DNA of 57,487 nt from NCBI RefSeq assembly GCF_020860705.1, contig NZ_JAJBTT010000007.1:1-57487 (forward strand). Reading direction: 5' to 3'. Numbering within the stretch: the first letter of the stretch is position 1; every line of letters starts with the position of its first letter. Positions 8,870-17,546 of the stretch are shown here, in pieces. The notes below the pieces were generated by a model, which was given only the letters and a program-made list of their open reading frames with translations, made no database searches and had not been told where the DNA came from. Source of the DNA: Akkermansia sp. (GTDB lineage: Bacteria; Verrucomicrobiota; Verrucomicrobiia; Verrucomicrobiales; Akkermansiaceae). The position numbers were made by a program, and so were the translations under genes.

Positions 8870-9661
8870 ATGTGGATTCCCATTTCCGACGCTCCGATTT
8901 CCTGCTTTCCGCACTTTGAAGTGGCGGCGGAGTCCGGAGACTGGATCGTGGTGGACAAGGGAGCGCCTCTTATCGTTCATCCGTCCAACGGGAAAAAAGA
9001 GCCCAATCTGCTGGAAGGCGTGGAAGCCCTGTTGAGCTATGAAATAGCCAATGGAGCCTCCCTTTCCCTGGTCAACAGGCTGGACCGGGAGACCAGCGGT
9101 CTGACGCTGATCGCCAAGAACAAGTCGGCGGCGCGCCAGCTGGGAAGGGCCATGCAGCGGCGGCTGATGCACAAGGAATATCTGGCAGTGGTGCAAGGAT
9201 GGCCGGAATGGACGGAAACAACCTGCACGTCCCCCATCCTGAGGCAGGGGGACGTCGCGGAAAGCCGCATCTGGGTCAAACAGGCGGTCCACCCTGCCGG
9301 AAAGGCATGCACAACCGTTTTCCGGACGGAACGGGCATGGAACACGCCCCACGGCCCTCTGGCCCTCGTCCGGTGCATTCCGGAGACGGGACGCATGCAC
9401 CAGATCCGCGTGCATCTGGCGCACCTGGGGCACCCGATCATCGGGGACAAGATTTACGGGCCCTCCGAAGAATGCTACCTGGAATACATCCAGCGCGGCT
9501 GGAGCCGGGAGCTGGAAGAACAACTGCTCCTGCCCCGCCATGCGCTGCATGCCTGCCGGCTGGAATTTCCCTTTGATGAAAAGGTTTTCACTGCGGAAGC
9601 TCCCCTGCCGGAAGACATGCGGAAACTGCTTGAAGTGCAGAAAGAAAATTCCGTCAGATGA
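8870..9661 (+). CDS. RluA-family pseudouridine synthase
   Basis: Pseudouridine synthase of the RluA/RluC/RluD/TruC group. The catalytic block VNRLDRETSGLTLIAK carries Asp72, and the later GRMHQIRVHLAHLGHPIIGDKIYG block is typical of the family. It lacks an S4 domain and at 263 residues resembles the short RluA and TruC types, so the target could be rRNA or tRNA. It follows rsuA by 15 bases in the same direction. Its last eight bases overlap the stop end of the convergent nitroreductase gene, so no terminator fits between them. A precise site (for example 23S U746, tRNA U32 or U65) cannot be assigned from sequence. Confidence 0.9.
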   Translation: MWIPISDAPISCFPHFEVAAESGDWIVVDKGAPLIVHPSNGKKEPNLLEGVEALLSYEIANGASLSLVNRLDRETSGLTLIAKNKSAARQLGRAMQRRLMHKEYLAVVQGWPEWTETTCTSPILRQGDVAESRIWVKQAVHPAGKACTTVFRTERAWNTPHGPLALVRCIPETGRMHQIRVHLAHLGHPIIGDKIYGPSEECYLEYIQRGWSRELEEQLLLPRHALHACRLEFPFDEKVFTAEAPLPEDMRKLLEVQKENSVR

Positions 9662-10295
9662 CAGGGATGACGTCATTCCGGTCAAAACGGACCTTTGCCA
9701 GATGGGCATACTTGTCCGCCTCTTCATCCCGGTAGCCCAGGGCCAGCGCGCAGAGCGCATAGTACGGGGAGCCTTCCAGTCCCAGAATGCGGTCATAAGC
9801 CGCAGGGTCCATCCCTTCCAGCGCGCAGGTATCCACCCGGAGATCGGCGGCGCAGCTCATCATGAACCCGAGGGCTATGTACACCTGCCGTTCCAGCCAT
9901 GCTTTCAGCACATCCGGGGACTTGGAACCCACCAGTTCAAAAATACGGGCACGGTACTGTTCCAGGGATTCCATGGTAACGCCGCGCACTTCCACGATGC
10001 GTTCCAGGTAACGCTGCACATCCTCCGGCTTGAAGTCCCTGCGGGCGCAGAAGACCACCAGATGGGAGGCGTCCGTAACCTGGGCCTGCCCCCATGAAAC
10101 CTCGCGGAGCTGGGCGCGCACGGCGGGATCCTGCACGTCAAGGAACTTCCACATCTGGAGCCCCAGGGAAGACGGGCTCAGATGGAGGGATTCCAGAAGG
10201 GCCTCCCAGTCTTCCGCCGGAATACGGCGGTCCGGATTGAATACCTTGGTGGCATAACGCCATTCCAGCGTCTTGATTAATTCCTGAGCGTTCAT
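9654..10295 (-). CDS. NAD(P)H-dependent nitroreductase, NfsB type
   Basis: FMN-dependent oxidoreductase of the nitroreductase family, probably a dimer that reduces nitroaromatics, quinones or flavins with NAD(P)H. Seen in the 213-residue product: the N-terminal WRYATKVFNPDRRIP segment with the FMN phosphate-binding Arg, LSPSSLGLQMWKF, a central helical region and the closing GYRDEEADKYAHLAKVRFD, all matching NfsB. The start at 10295 (MNAQELIKTLEWRYATK) fits the family; upstream in-frame Met codons add a non-homologous leader. The gene converges on and overlaps the RluA-type gene by eight bases. The physiological substrate is unknown. Confidence 0.9.
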   Translation of the reverse strand: MNAQELIKTLEWRYATKVFNPDRRIPAEDWEALLESLHLSPSSLGLQMWKFLDVQDPAVRAQLREVSWGQAQVTDASHLVVFCARRDFKPEDVQRYLERIVEVRGVTMESLEQYRARIFELVGSKSPDVLKAWLERQVYIALGFMMSCAADLRVDTCALEGMDPAAYDRILGLEGSPYYALCALALGYRDEEADKYAHLAKVRFDRNDVIPVI

Positions 10296-10842
10296 ATTTG
10301 TTATCAAATGATGAGGGTTGGGTTTCCAGAGGATGCAGAACGCCGGAAGCGCTCCCGTCATGGCATCCGTCATGGTTTGCCCCATGTCATGCCATCTTCC
10401 TTTTTTCCTATCCGGAATGCAAGTCAAGGTTCCGGCACCAATGCGGCAGCGGACCCTGGTGAAAAGCTTTTCCTGTCCGGTAGCCGGGAAGTCTTTGCCA
10501 GATCAGAAAAGAAGATGGGCGCGAGCGAACGAATGTTCAATTTCCCTCCGCTACGCTACGGAAGAAATTCAGTCATGAAGGCCGGGAAACCGGTCTGCCC
10601 GGTTGGACGGAAAGCGCAAGCTTGAATCCCGCAGGGTAAGTGAATCTGAAAGAGGCACGAATCAAACCTTCATTCCCAGGCGGCCGTGTTCCGTTCAAAC
10701 CCTGGATATATGATCCTTCCCCATATTCTTCAAGGGCCGGGCTATTGGGAACAAGGGCCTCCCGGCCCTTGTAAAGAGACTTTCATGAACCGGAACTTCT
10801 CCGTTCATCTTTGCAGAAAAACCGCCCTCCCCTTCCCGAAAA
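10296..10842. other. Intergenic stretch, no gene seen
   Basis: Roughly 550 bases between the nitroreductase and lptD with no frame that looks like protein. It contains the hairpin at 10731-10771 and short GC-rich inverted repeats near 10590. It could hide a small RNA, but nothing supports one specifically. Confidence 0.45.
10731..10771 (-). terminator. GC-rich stem-loop downstream of lptD
   Basis: Eleven-base perfect arms, CAAGGGCCGGG (10731-10741) and CCCGGCCCTTG (10761-10771), with a 19-base loop, lie about 70 bases after the lptD stop. There is no U-tract. It is probably the transcript end of the glycosidase-protease-lptD run. Confidence 0.5.
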
Positions 10843-13251
10843 CTAGAGGAACTTGACGGGCATATAGTCCCCGGTCTGCTGGATCGTAAAGCTGATGCCC
10901 AGGCCGAATTCGTTTTTATTCCCGTTTTTGCGTACGAACGCTCCTACGCCCAGATACCAGGAGCCCATGTTGTGGTACACGTTGTATTCCTGAATGTCCA
11001 GCTTGCCATCCAGCAGGGAGAAGCGCCACTTGCCGCTGAAGGCCCAGGCTTCCGAAAAACGCTGCAACACGCGCAAATCCAGCTGGCTGCTGTCCTCCAG
11101 CAGGGAATGCTGGTTCAAATAACGGTGCCCCACGACGAATTCCGTGGAACTCCATGGCATGAAGCGCAGGGAATTGTTGTACTCATGGCAGCCGGAGATT
11201 TTATCCTTCCCCAGGATGGGGGCCTGCATTTCAGACCGGTATTCCATCCACGGAACGGGATTCCAGCGCATGAAGGAGAAGAGATTGGAGAAGTCCCGCT
11301 GGTTGACCGGGTCATACAGGTACGCATCCATGAACACATCCCAGGAAAACCAGCGGTGGGAATTGGAGTCCCGGCTGGTCATCAGCATGTTGCGCAGGCC
11401 GTACCGGAATACCAGTCCCGTGGAAAGGGAATCGGTCTCCGTGTACCTTCCCATGCTCAGGGAAGGAGGATTGGTGGTAGCGGTGTCTCCGTCAATCTGT
11501 GGATAAAGCTCGCTCAGACGGTTGGTCTTAACATACGCCAGCGTAAAATGGGGCTGTACGATGTGATTCATGCCGTTCAGCCCCAGGGAATCACTGTACA
11601 CGGAAGAATAACGGCGGGAAAATTTGAAATCAGCATCCGTGCCCGCATAAAAAATCCCCTGGTTGAGCGGCTTGTAGTCATCCACGCCGTAATAGCCGGT
11701 ATATCCTCCGCCCAGTTTGGGCGTCAGGTTCAGGAACCCCATGATTTTCTGGGAAGCGGAAATTTCATGGAAGGAGTGGAAACGGCTGTAACTGTCCGTC
11801 ATCAGCATGCGGGCCCAGTAATCATGGGCAGGGGTTCCAGGCTCCATGTAATCCAGCATGTCCCTGATTTCCGTCCGCATGAAGGGAGGAACGTACTGCT
11901 TGAGGAAAGCGAAGCTGGTACGGCTTTCATACATGACGGGGGAACGGAAGACGGGAGACTTGATGCGTTCATAACTGAACTCGGTACGCTGGTCCGCCAT
12001 GTAGAAGTTGTTGGGAACAAACCGGTGCAGCAATGAAAAATCATTGGTGTCATCCGTGCGGGAAATAAGCACCGTATTATCCGGAGAAGAATTGCGCTGA
12101 TAGATTTCCGGATAGAAATCACGCAGCATGTACTCGTCGCTCAGCATGTTGACATTGGCCTTCAGCCGCCAGTCCGTGCGGGCGTTTACCCGGTGGGACC
12201 ACATTTGCTGGAGCGCCAGGCGCCACCGGTCCGGATCAAGGTGTTCGCGGGATTCATCATCCCCGGCGCTGATTTTCACCCCCTTGTCATAAGTTTTGTA
12301 AAAAGACAGCCCCGTCATGTCCGGACAATCCTTTTCCAGCAGCACGTCACGGATATCCAGCCCGTAGGCGAAACCGCGCCTGACGCGGTAGTCCAGATGC
12401 AGGGTTCCCAGATAGTCTGCGGAAGGCATGCCGTTGTCCGTCCATTTTTCCCCCAGCAGGAAGCCGTATTCATTCAGGAGATAAGGCCCCCAGATGGAGC
12501 GCATCCCGGGAATGGGAAGGTAACCCACTTCCGGATTCAAGGAATGGCTGAGATAGGGAAAGTAAAAGAAGGGAATGCCCCCGTAATACAGGGTCATGTT
12601 CTTGAAGGAAAACCTGTCTTTCGGATAAACGCGTATCCTGTCCGCGGAAATCCAGGTGAGGGGTTCGCTGACGTCCTCCGCCGTGACGGAAGCCTGGCGG
12701 GCTTCCAGATAGGTATTTCCGGCGGCATCCTTGCGGGATTCAAACTTCCCGCTGCGCAGGATCAGCCCTTCCATCTTCGCACGGATGGCATCCGTGAGAA
12801 GGATCTCGTTCTTCCAGTCGAATTCCGCGGTATTGGCGCGTATAAGGCTATTGGTGCGCGTCTTGCTGTCGCTCTGGTAAATGGCCAGGTTGCCTTCCAG
12901 AAAAACCTTGTTCTGGCCCAGCTCCGCACGGGCGTGATCAGCAAACACTTCCACCCCCGTATCCGTGACCATGTGCACGCGCGGCCCCTCAAAAAAGACC
13001 TTCCTGGCATTCTTGGAGTTCTTGGAGTTCTCCACCCTGACGGGGCCGTCATTGGTGATGGAAATATTGGAAGGAATCTGCGGCATAAGAGCCCCGGAAA
13101 GCAGATTTCCCTGCGATTCCTCCCGGGGATTTTCCTGCCCGGATTCAGAGGACGCGGGCGCCGGCGGCTGTTCTGCGGGCGTTTCTGCAAACAGGGGAGC
13201 CCCGGCGATCAACACCGCCGCACCCCAGCGCTTTGCATTCATCCCAATCAT
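10843..13251 (-). CDS. lptD: LPS-assembly outer-membrane protein LptD/OstA
   Basis: Outer-membrane component of the lipopolysaccharide transport machine, which inserts LPS into the outer leaflet with LptE. The protein (about 802 residues) has a signal peptide ending near AGAPLFAETP, a proline-rich linker, an N-terminal OstA-like periplasmic domain (about residues 70-200; FEGPRVHMVTDTGVEVFADHA and EGNLAIYQ repeats) and a long C-terminal beta-barrel starting at YYGGIPFFYFPYLSH. The start at 13251 is chosen for the signal peptide; 13242 is as good, and 13284 would add a second hydrophobic stretch. It lies 77 bases after a secreted protease gene in the same direction. It implies a Gram-negative, LPS-bearing envelope. 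Confidence 0.9.
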   Translation of the reverse strand: MIGMNAKRWGAAVLIAGAPLFAETPAEQPPAPASSESGQENPREESQGNLLSGALMPQIPSNISITNDGPVRVENSKNSKNARKVFFEGPRVHMVTDTGVEVFADHARAELGQNKVFLEGNLAIYQSDSKTRTNSLIRANTAEFDWKNEILLTDAIRAKMEGLILRSGKFESRKDAAGNTYLEARQASVTAEDVSEPLTWISADRIRVYPKDRFSFKNMTLYYGGIPFFYFPYLSHSLNPEVGYLPIPGMRSIWGPYLLNEYGFLLGEKWTDNGMPSADYLGTLHLDYRVRRGFAYGLDIRDVLLEKDCPDMTGLSFYKTYDKGVKISAGDDESREHLDPDRWRLALQQMWSHRVNARTDWRLKANVNMLSDEYMLRDFYPEIYQRNSSPDNTVLISRTDDTNDFSLLHRFVPNNFYMADQRTEFSYERIKSPVFRSPVMYESRTSFAFLKQYVPPFMRTEIRDMLDYMEPGTPAHDYWARMLMTDSYSRFHSFHEISASQKIMGFLNLTPKLGGGYTGYYGVDDYKPLNQGIFYAGTDADFKFSRRYSSVYSDSLGLNGMNHIVQPHFTLAYVKTNRLSELYPQIDGDTATTNPPSLSMGRYTETDSLSTGLVFRYGLRNMLMTSRDSNSHRWFSWDVFMDAYLYDPVNQRDFSNLFSFMRWNPVPWMEYRSEMQAPILGKDKISGCHEYNNSLRFMPWSSTEFVVGHRYLNQHSLLEDSSQLDLRVLQRFSEAWAFSGKWRFSLLDGKLDIQEYNVYHNMGSWYLGVGAFVRKNGNKNEFGLGISFTIQQTGDYMPVKFL

Positions 13252-13328
13252 GGCTAGTCCACAGAACACTATGAGAAAGGACAAAAGACAAGCCTAATGT
13301 CACATTTCTCCGCCAGTGGAACAGAAAT

Positions 13329-15233
13329 TCACCGGGTCAGAATGCCGTTGGCAATGATGCCCCAATCGGCGGTATTGCCGTCTCCGGCGTCATCCACGCG
13401 GATTTCCAGCTTCCTGCCGCCTTCCACCGCCACCTTGACGGGAACGGAGGAGCCGTCCTTGAGCACGGGAGTCTCAACGAGCTTGTTGCCGTCCAGGTAC
13501 ACGCTGAATTTGACGCTGCCGCGGGAACCGAAGGGCAGGCCCACATCAGCGCGGAATTCCTTCCAGCGGCCGTCCAGGTCATAGGAAAAGACGGCCGGAG
13601 CATGCGCCAGAATAAAATGTTCCGGTTTTCCGATCTTCCTGAAGAAAGGCACGGGCCCCAGGTCCGACGGGAACAGAACGTCCCACAAGGGAACGGCCCA
13701 GCCCACCTGGGCCACGGAGGGCTTGCAGTCATTCAGGCTAATGCTGGAGACTTCCGCAGGGATCTGGGCCGGAGTGGCCTCCAGGGAAGGATCCTGACGA
13801 TCCAGCGCACGCTTCCAGATGGGAAGCCATTCTTTCACCTCCGGACGGGAGCCATGCTTGCATTCCACCTCCGCCAGGGCTTTCCTGGCTTCCTCCCTGC
13901 GGCCGCGTATCCACAGGTTCTGAACGTCTCCAAAGTAAACGGACTGGGCCAGCGAAGGAACCCGGACGCCCTGGGCATCCATCCACACGGGCAACGTAAT
14001 CATGCTGCGGGTGCTGTCACAGTTCAGGACTGCCACCCTCATTTCTATAAAACCGCCCTTGTATCCGGGCCGGCAGATCGTGAGATCAAACTCCCCTTCC
14101 CCATTCAGGGAAGCTCCCACGGCATTGGAATCATAATCCGAACCGCCGGGAGGATCCAGATGAACCACGATCCCATAAGCAGGCCGCGTCAGGCGCACCC
14201 GGCCTTTTAGCCGCAATCCGTCCTTGACGGGAACGGCCTCCAGCCGCTCAAAGGAGCCCGGAACATACTTGCCGATCATGCGCCCGTAGGAGGCGTCAGA
14301 GGGCAGCTCCGTTTCCACCCCGTTGAACAACGGAACGCTGGCCAGCATCAGGGCGTCCGTAGGCGCCAGAAAGGCCCCCTTCCCCTCGTTGCGCAGTTCA
14401 TTGCCGTACGTGGAATTGCCATGGCCCATCAGGGACTCTCCCGCATTGGGGTAATCCCATCCGGTGCCCGTGTGCGGGAGGCCGAAAGAATGCCCCAGTT
14501 CATGAGCCGTGCCGCCTATGTAAATGGTGGCGTTCTTCCCCCTGGTCACCTTGAAGCGCCCTCCCTGCATCATTTCCGTATCCAGGAAGCTGGCGGGGTC
14601 CAGGCCTTCCTGGTCGCAGGTCCAGCCCGTTCCCTGGTGGCTGAAGCCTCCGCCGTAATAAGGCCCCACACCGTCCGGAAGCTGGCACACGATCAGCACG
14701 TGTTCCTTTTCAATATCAATCCCTTTGGAAGCCAGCACCTTTTTGGCGGCTTCCCGGGAGACGGGGCCGGAACTCTGCACATTCACCTCACTCATGGACT
14801 TATTTACATAAGCATCATGAATGACCAGCTTTCCCTGGTCGTCCAGATCCAGCTGGAACGTAAGCGGAGGAAACCCGTTGGCCTGCATCTGGTCCGCATA
14901 ATAAGCCTGGATGTTTTTAAGGAGGTGGTCATACCGTTCCCGGTATCCGTCCAGGGCCGGCCTGTCCTTGAACGTTACATAAACCACATGCAATTTTCTG
15001 GAGGACCTGGGTTTGCCCTGATGATAGGCGCCCAGCGTCTTCCATGCGGCACGGGCGGTGGCGGCGTCCCTGGGATTCACTGTCCAGCTGACGGGCAGGC
15101 GGGTAAAATCCCCCCCCTCCCTGGCTGCGGAAGCCGGAGCATCCGGGGCAGGTTCCGCATTTTCCCCCATGGCAGGGGCGTTCCACACGCCGGCGCCCAG
15201 CGCCAGCAACAAGACAAAAAAGCGTTTCGACAT
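13329..15233 (-). CDS. Secreted metzincin-type zinc protease with C-terminal NPCBM-like domain
   Basis: Probable extracellular metalloprotease directed at glycosylated targets. It has a signal peptide (MSKRFFVLLLALGAGVWNAP), an alpha/beta region, then the full metzincin zinc motif AHELGHSFGLPHTG with His244, Glu245, His248 and His254, followed by the Met-turn ESLMGHG (Met269). A beta-rich middle follows, then a domain of about 135 residues at the C-terminus (SLNDCKP...VGWAVPLWD to the end) with the NPCBM pattern of jelly-roll carbohydrate-binding modules (YDLDGRWKEF, VGLPFGSRGSVKFSVYLDG, LEIRVDDAGDGNTADWG). The start at 15233 is three codons inside the longest frame and gives the better signal peptide. 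It follows a glycosidase-like gene by 18 bases and precedes lptD. Mucin or another host glycoprotein is the natural guess for a substrate. Confidence 0.85.
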   Translation of the reverse strand: MSKRFFVLLLALGAGVWNAPAMGENAEPAPDAPASAAREGGDFTRLPVSWTVNPRDAATARAAWKTLGAYHQGKPRSSRKLHVVYVTFKDRPALDGYRERYDHLLKNIQAYYADQMQANGFPPLTFQLDLDDQGKLVIHDAYVNKSMSEVNVQSSGPVSREAAKKVLASKGIDIEKEHVLIVCQLPDGVGPYYGGGFSHQGTGWTCDQEGLDPASFLDTEMMQGGRFKVTRGKNATIYIGGTAHELGHSFGLPHTGTGWDYPNAGESLMGHGNSTYGNELRNEGKGAFLAPTDALMLASVPLFNGVETELPSDASYGRMIGKYVPGSFERLEAVPVKDGLRLKGRVRLTRPAYGIVVHLDPPGGSDYDSNAVGASLNGEGEFDLTICRPGYKGGFIEMRVAVLNCDSTRSMITLPVWMDAQGVRVPSLAQSVYFGDVQNLWIRGRREEARKALAEVECKHGSRPEVKEWLPIWKRALDRQDPSLEATPAQIPAEVSSISLNDCKPSVAQVGWAVPLWDVLFPSDLGPVPFFRKIGKPEHFILAHAPAVFSYDLDGRWKEFRADVGLPFGSRGSVKFSVYLDGNKLVETPVLKDGSSVPVKVAVEGGRKLEIRVDDAGDGNTADWGIIANGILTR

Positions 15234-15251
15234 AAGATCCATGAACCGGTG

Positions 15252-17402
15252 TCAGGATATACGGATGAACCGGAGGTGTTTTATCACCATGTCATTCACC
15301 AAACGGTTCATATTCCCGGAAAAAGAATCATACACCATCTCCACCCGGCAGGGACCGGACGGCAGGACCGCTTCCACCGCCGTGGAATAAATAAAATACT
15401 CCCAGTTGCCGGAGCGGGAAGTATGGGGAAAAGCCAGCGTTCCCACGCGCCTCCCGTTCAGGTACAGGCTGCGCAAGGCGCAGGTGTTCCCGTCTGAAAC
15501 GTCATAAGTTCCATTGGCAAAAAAAGCGTCCACCCGGTACACGCCGGGCTTCTCTATGTTGACGTTGTAGCACAGGGCGTCCGGAGACTTCGTAACGCGG
15601 GAAAACCAGACTTCATCCCCGCTCAGGCCGCAGGGGCGCGTTTCCATGCGGGAATCTGGGGAAGGATAATCATTGGGGTCATTCAGATAGGATTCCCTGC
15701 CGTCCAGCGCAACCGCCATCACCTGGTAAGACACGTTCCCCTGGCCGGGAGAAGGCATGTAATGGCAGAACTCCGTCTGGGACACGGGAATGCCGTTCCG
15801 GTAAATGCGGTAATAATCCGCTCCTTCCACCGGCTTCCAGGAGATGCCATGGCGGCTGGCCTTCCATTGCGGAACCGCCAGGTTGCGGCCCATGTGGGCC
15901 AGGTTCACCTGCCCCGCCCCTTCTTCTCCGGGAGCCAGTTCCAATTCCACCAGTACATGGCCTTTCACGTCCGCCGGAAGCACCGGGAGGCCTTCCTGCC
16001 CGTTGACCGTGCACCGCACTATCCGGCGGCCATGGCCGCGCAGGTGCACATCCACCGTCATGCTGCGGTATTGCAGGCCGGTCAGTTCATGAACGCCCTC
16101 AAAGGACTCAGGAACGCAGGGGTGGAATTCCAGGGAATCCGCGAGGAGACGGATGCCGAAAAGCCCCTTGTAAAAACTGCCCAGCATGCCGGCAATGCTC
16201 CAGAGCTGGCTGTCGGAACTCAGCAGCAGCCCTTCATCCAGCCCCGTTTCCAAAAGCAGGTTCTCCTTGTTCGTGCCGCACAGCAGGGCGGCACGAACCA
16301 TGCAGGCGAATGCCAGGGCCAGGGCCGATTCATTCTCCACCGCTGCCGCGGCCTGTGCATAATAGCCTTCCAGAAATGGCCACATGGCACGGTTATGATA
16401 GGGAGGCACCTCGTCCGGCATCTGGGGATGGAAACAGGGAATACCATAAATGCAATGTGGAAGAGCCGCTACCATTCCGGAGGCATGGGAACCATGCGCC
16501 TGCCCCAGCAGCACGCAAAGCAAATTACCCAGGGAATCCACTTTTTCCGACAACACGGGATATCCGCGGCCATACAGGTACTGCCCGTACAGGACATCTC
16601 CGGGAATACGGAAAAACCGTTCAATGACATCGTGCAGGGCGGCGCTTTTTTCCTCCCATTCCCGCGCCTTCCCTTCCAGCCCCAGCTCCCGGAGCATCCG
16701 CGCCAGAACCTGGCGGGCCTCCGCATGGAGAACCATGGTGGAAAGGCTGCATGAATCCCCGATATCCGCAGAAGTCATCCACGCAGGATAACTCTGTTCC
16801 CGCCAGTCCAGAAAGGAAGACTCCCCTTTCACCAGGCCGCCCGTGGCCGTAAGCACCTGTTCGTCCCTCAGGCATGTTTTTTCCAGCACGCGGCAGGAAC
16901 GGGACAGCCAGTCAGCATCCCCCGTCAGGCAGTAAACCTCCCAGGCCGCCATTCCCCACACCACGCGGTCGGAAGAAATGGGCCAGGAACCGCCCGTTCC
17001 GGTATCCTGCTCCACCTCACCGTTCCGCACCCGGGCATTCAGGCTCTTCATGCAGGCCTGAACATTCCACCATCCCAGCCCCAGATGAGTGGCATAGGAA
17101 ACGTCACGGGTCCACACGGTGGGCCAGTTGGCCCCGGTCCGAAACGTTCCTTCCCCGTGGAGCAGAGAAGCGGCCTCGCTCAACGCCAGGCTGTAGGCTT
17201 GATTCAATACCTCAAAGCTCCCCCGGTAATGCGGGGCATTTCCGGCCCCCTTTGGGATATGCCATTCGGAATAGCGGCCGTTCTTCATGGTCTTCACCTG
17301 GCCGTCCGGTCGCACTTCCGCCCAGTGGGCGTCATCCTGGCGCACGGCATTTCCAGTCAGAACAAAGGCTTCCCCCCGGTATAATATACGGTCTTGATCC
17401 AT
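15252..17402 (-). CDS. (alpha/alpha)6-barrel glycoside hydrolase-like protein with C-terminal beta domains
   Basis: A 716-residue protein related to the six-hairpin glycosidases (glycogen-debranching, GH63/GH78-like fold). Support comes from the NWPTVWTRDVSYATHLGLGWW block near residue 95, aromatic-rich helices such as DRVVWGMAAWEVYCLTGD, PPYHNRAMWPFLEGYYAQA, and a late SSDSQLWSIAGMLGSFYKGLFG, all typical of such barrels with acidic catalytic residues between hairpins. After the barrel (about 1-480) come a short fibronectin-III-like segment (WKPVEGADYYRIYRNGIPVS) and a C-terminal jelly-roll of the CBM35 sort. There is no signal peptide, so it would act in the cytoplasm, which is odd for a protein with carbohydrate-binding-like domains. 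Family number and substrate are uncertain. First gene of the run that continues with the protease and lptD. Confidence 0.75.
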   Translation of the reverse strand: MDQDRILYRGEAFVLTGNAVRQDDAHWAEVRPDGQVKTMKNGRYSEWHIPKGAGNAPHYRGSFEVLNQAYSLALSEAASLLHGEGTFRTGANWPTVWTRDVSYATHLGLGWWNVQACMKSLNARVRNGEVEQDTGTGGSWPISSDRVVWGMAAWEVYCLTGDADWLSRSCRVLEKTCLRDEQVLTATGGLVKGESSFLDWREQSYPAWMTSADIGDSCSLSTMVLHAEARQVLARMLRELGLEGKAREWEEKSAALHDVIERFFRIPGDVLYGQYLYGRGYPVLSEKVDSLGNLLCVLLGQAHGSHASGMVAALPHCIYGIPCFHPQMPDEVPPYHNRAMWPFLEGYYAQAAAAVENESALALAFACMVRAALLCGTNKENLLLETGLDEGLLLSSDSQLWSIAGMLGSFYKGLFGIRLLADSLEFHPCVPESFEGVHELTGLQYRSMTVDVHLRGHGRRIVRCTVNGQEGLPVLPADVKGHVLVELELAPGEEGAGQVNLAHMGRNLAVPQWKASRHGISWKPVEGADYYRIYRNGIPVSQTEFCHYMPSPGQGNVSYQVMAVALDGRESYLNDPNDYPSPDSRMETRPCGLSGDEVWFSRVTKSPDALCYNVNIEKPGVYRVDAFFANGTYDVSDGNTCALRSLYLNGRRVGTLAFPHTSRSGNWEYFIYSTAVEAVLPSGPCRVEMVYDSFSGNMNRLVNDMVIKHLRFIRIS

Positions 17403-17493
17403 AAATAAACGGACACTATATCCATTTTTCTTTTTAACACGTGAAGAAATTTCTGTCCCGCAGAAAATGAGGCTTACGGGGCTTTCCGGCTAT

Positions 17494-17529
17494 AAAAAAA
17501 CCGGGCTCCCCGAAAACGGGAAGCCCGGT
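17494..17529 (-). terminator. Rho-independent terminator of mdh
   Basis: Stem of about 13 pairs (17500-17512 with 17517-17529, one mismatch), a four-base loop, then seven U on the minus strand (A-run at 17494-17500). It lies 17 bases past the mdh stop and separates mdh from the glycosidase gene. Confidence 0.92.
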
Positions 17530-17546
17530 GCAAGAGCAAATCAACT

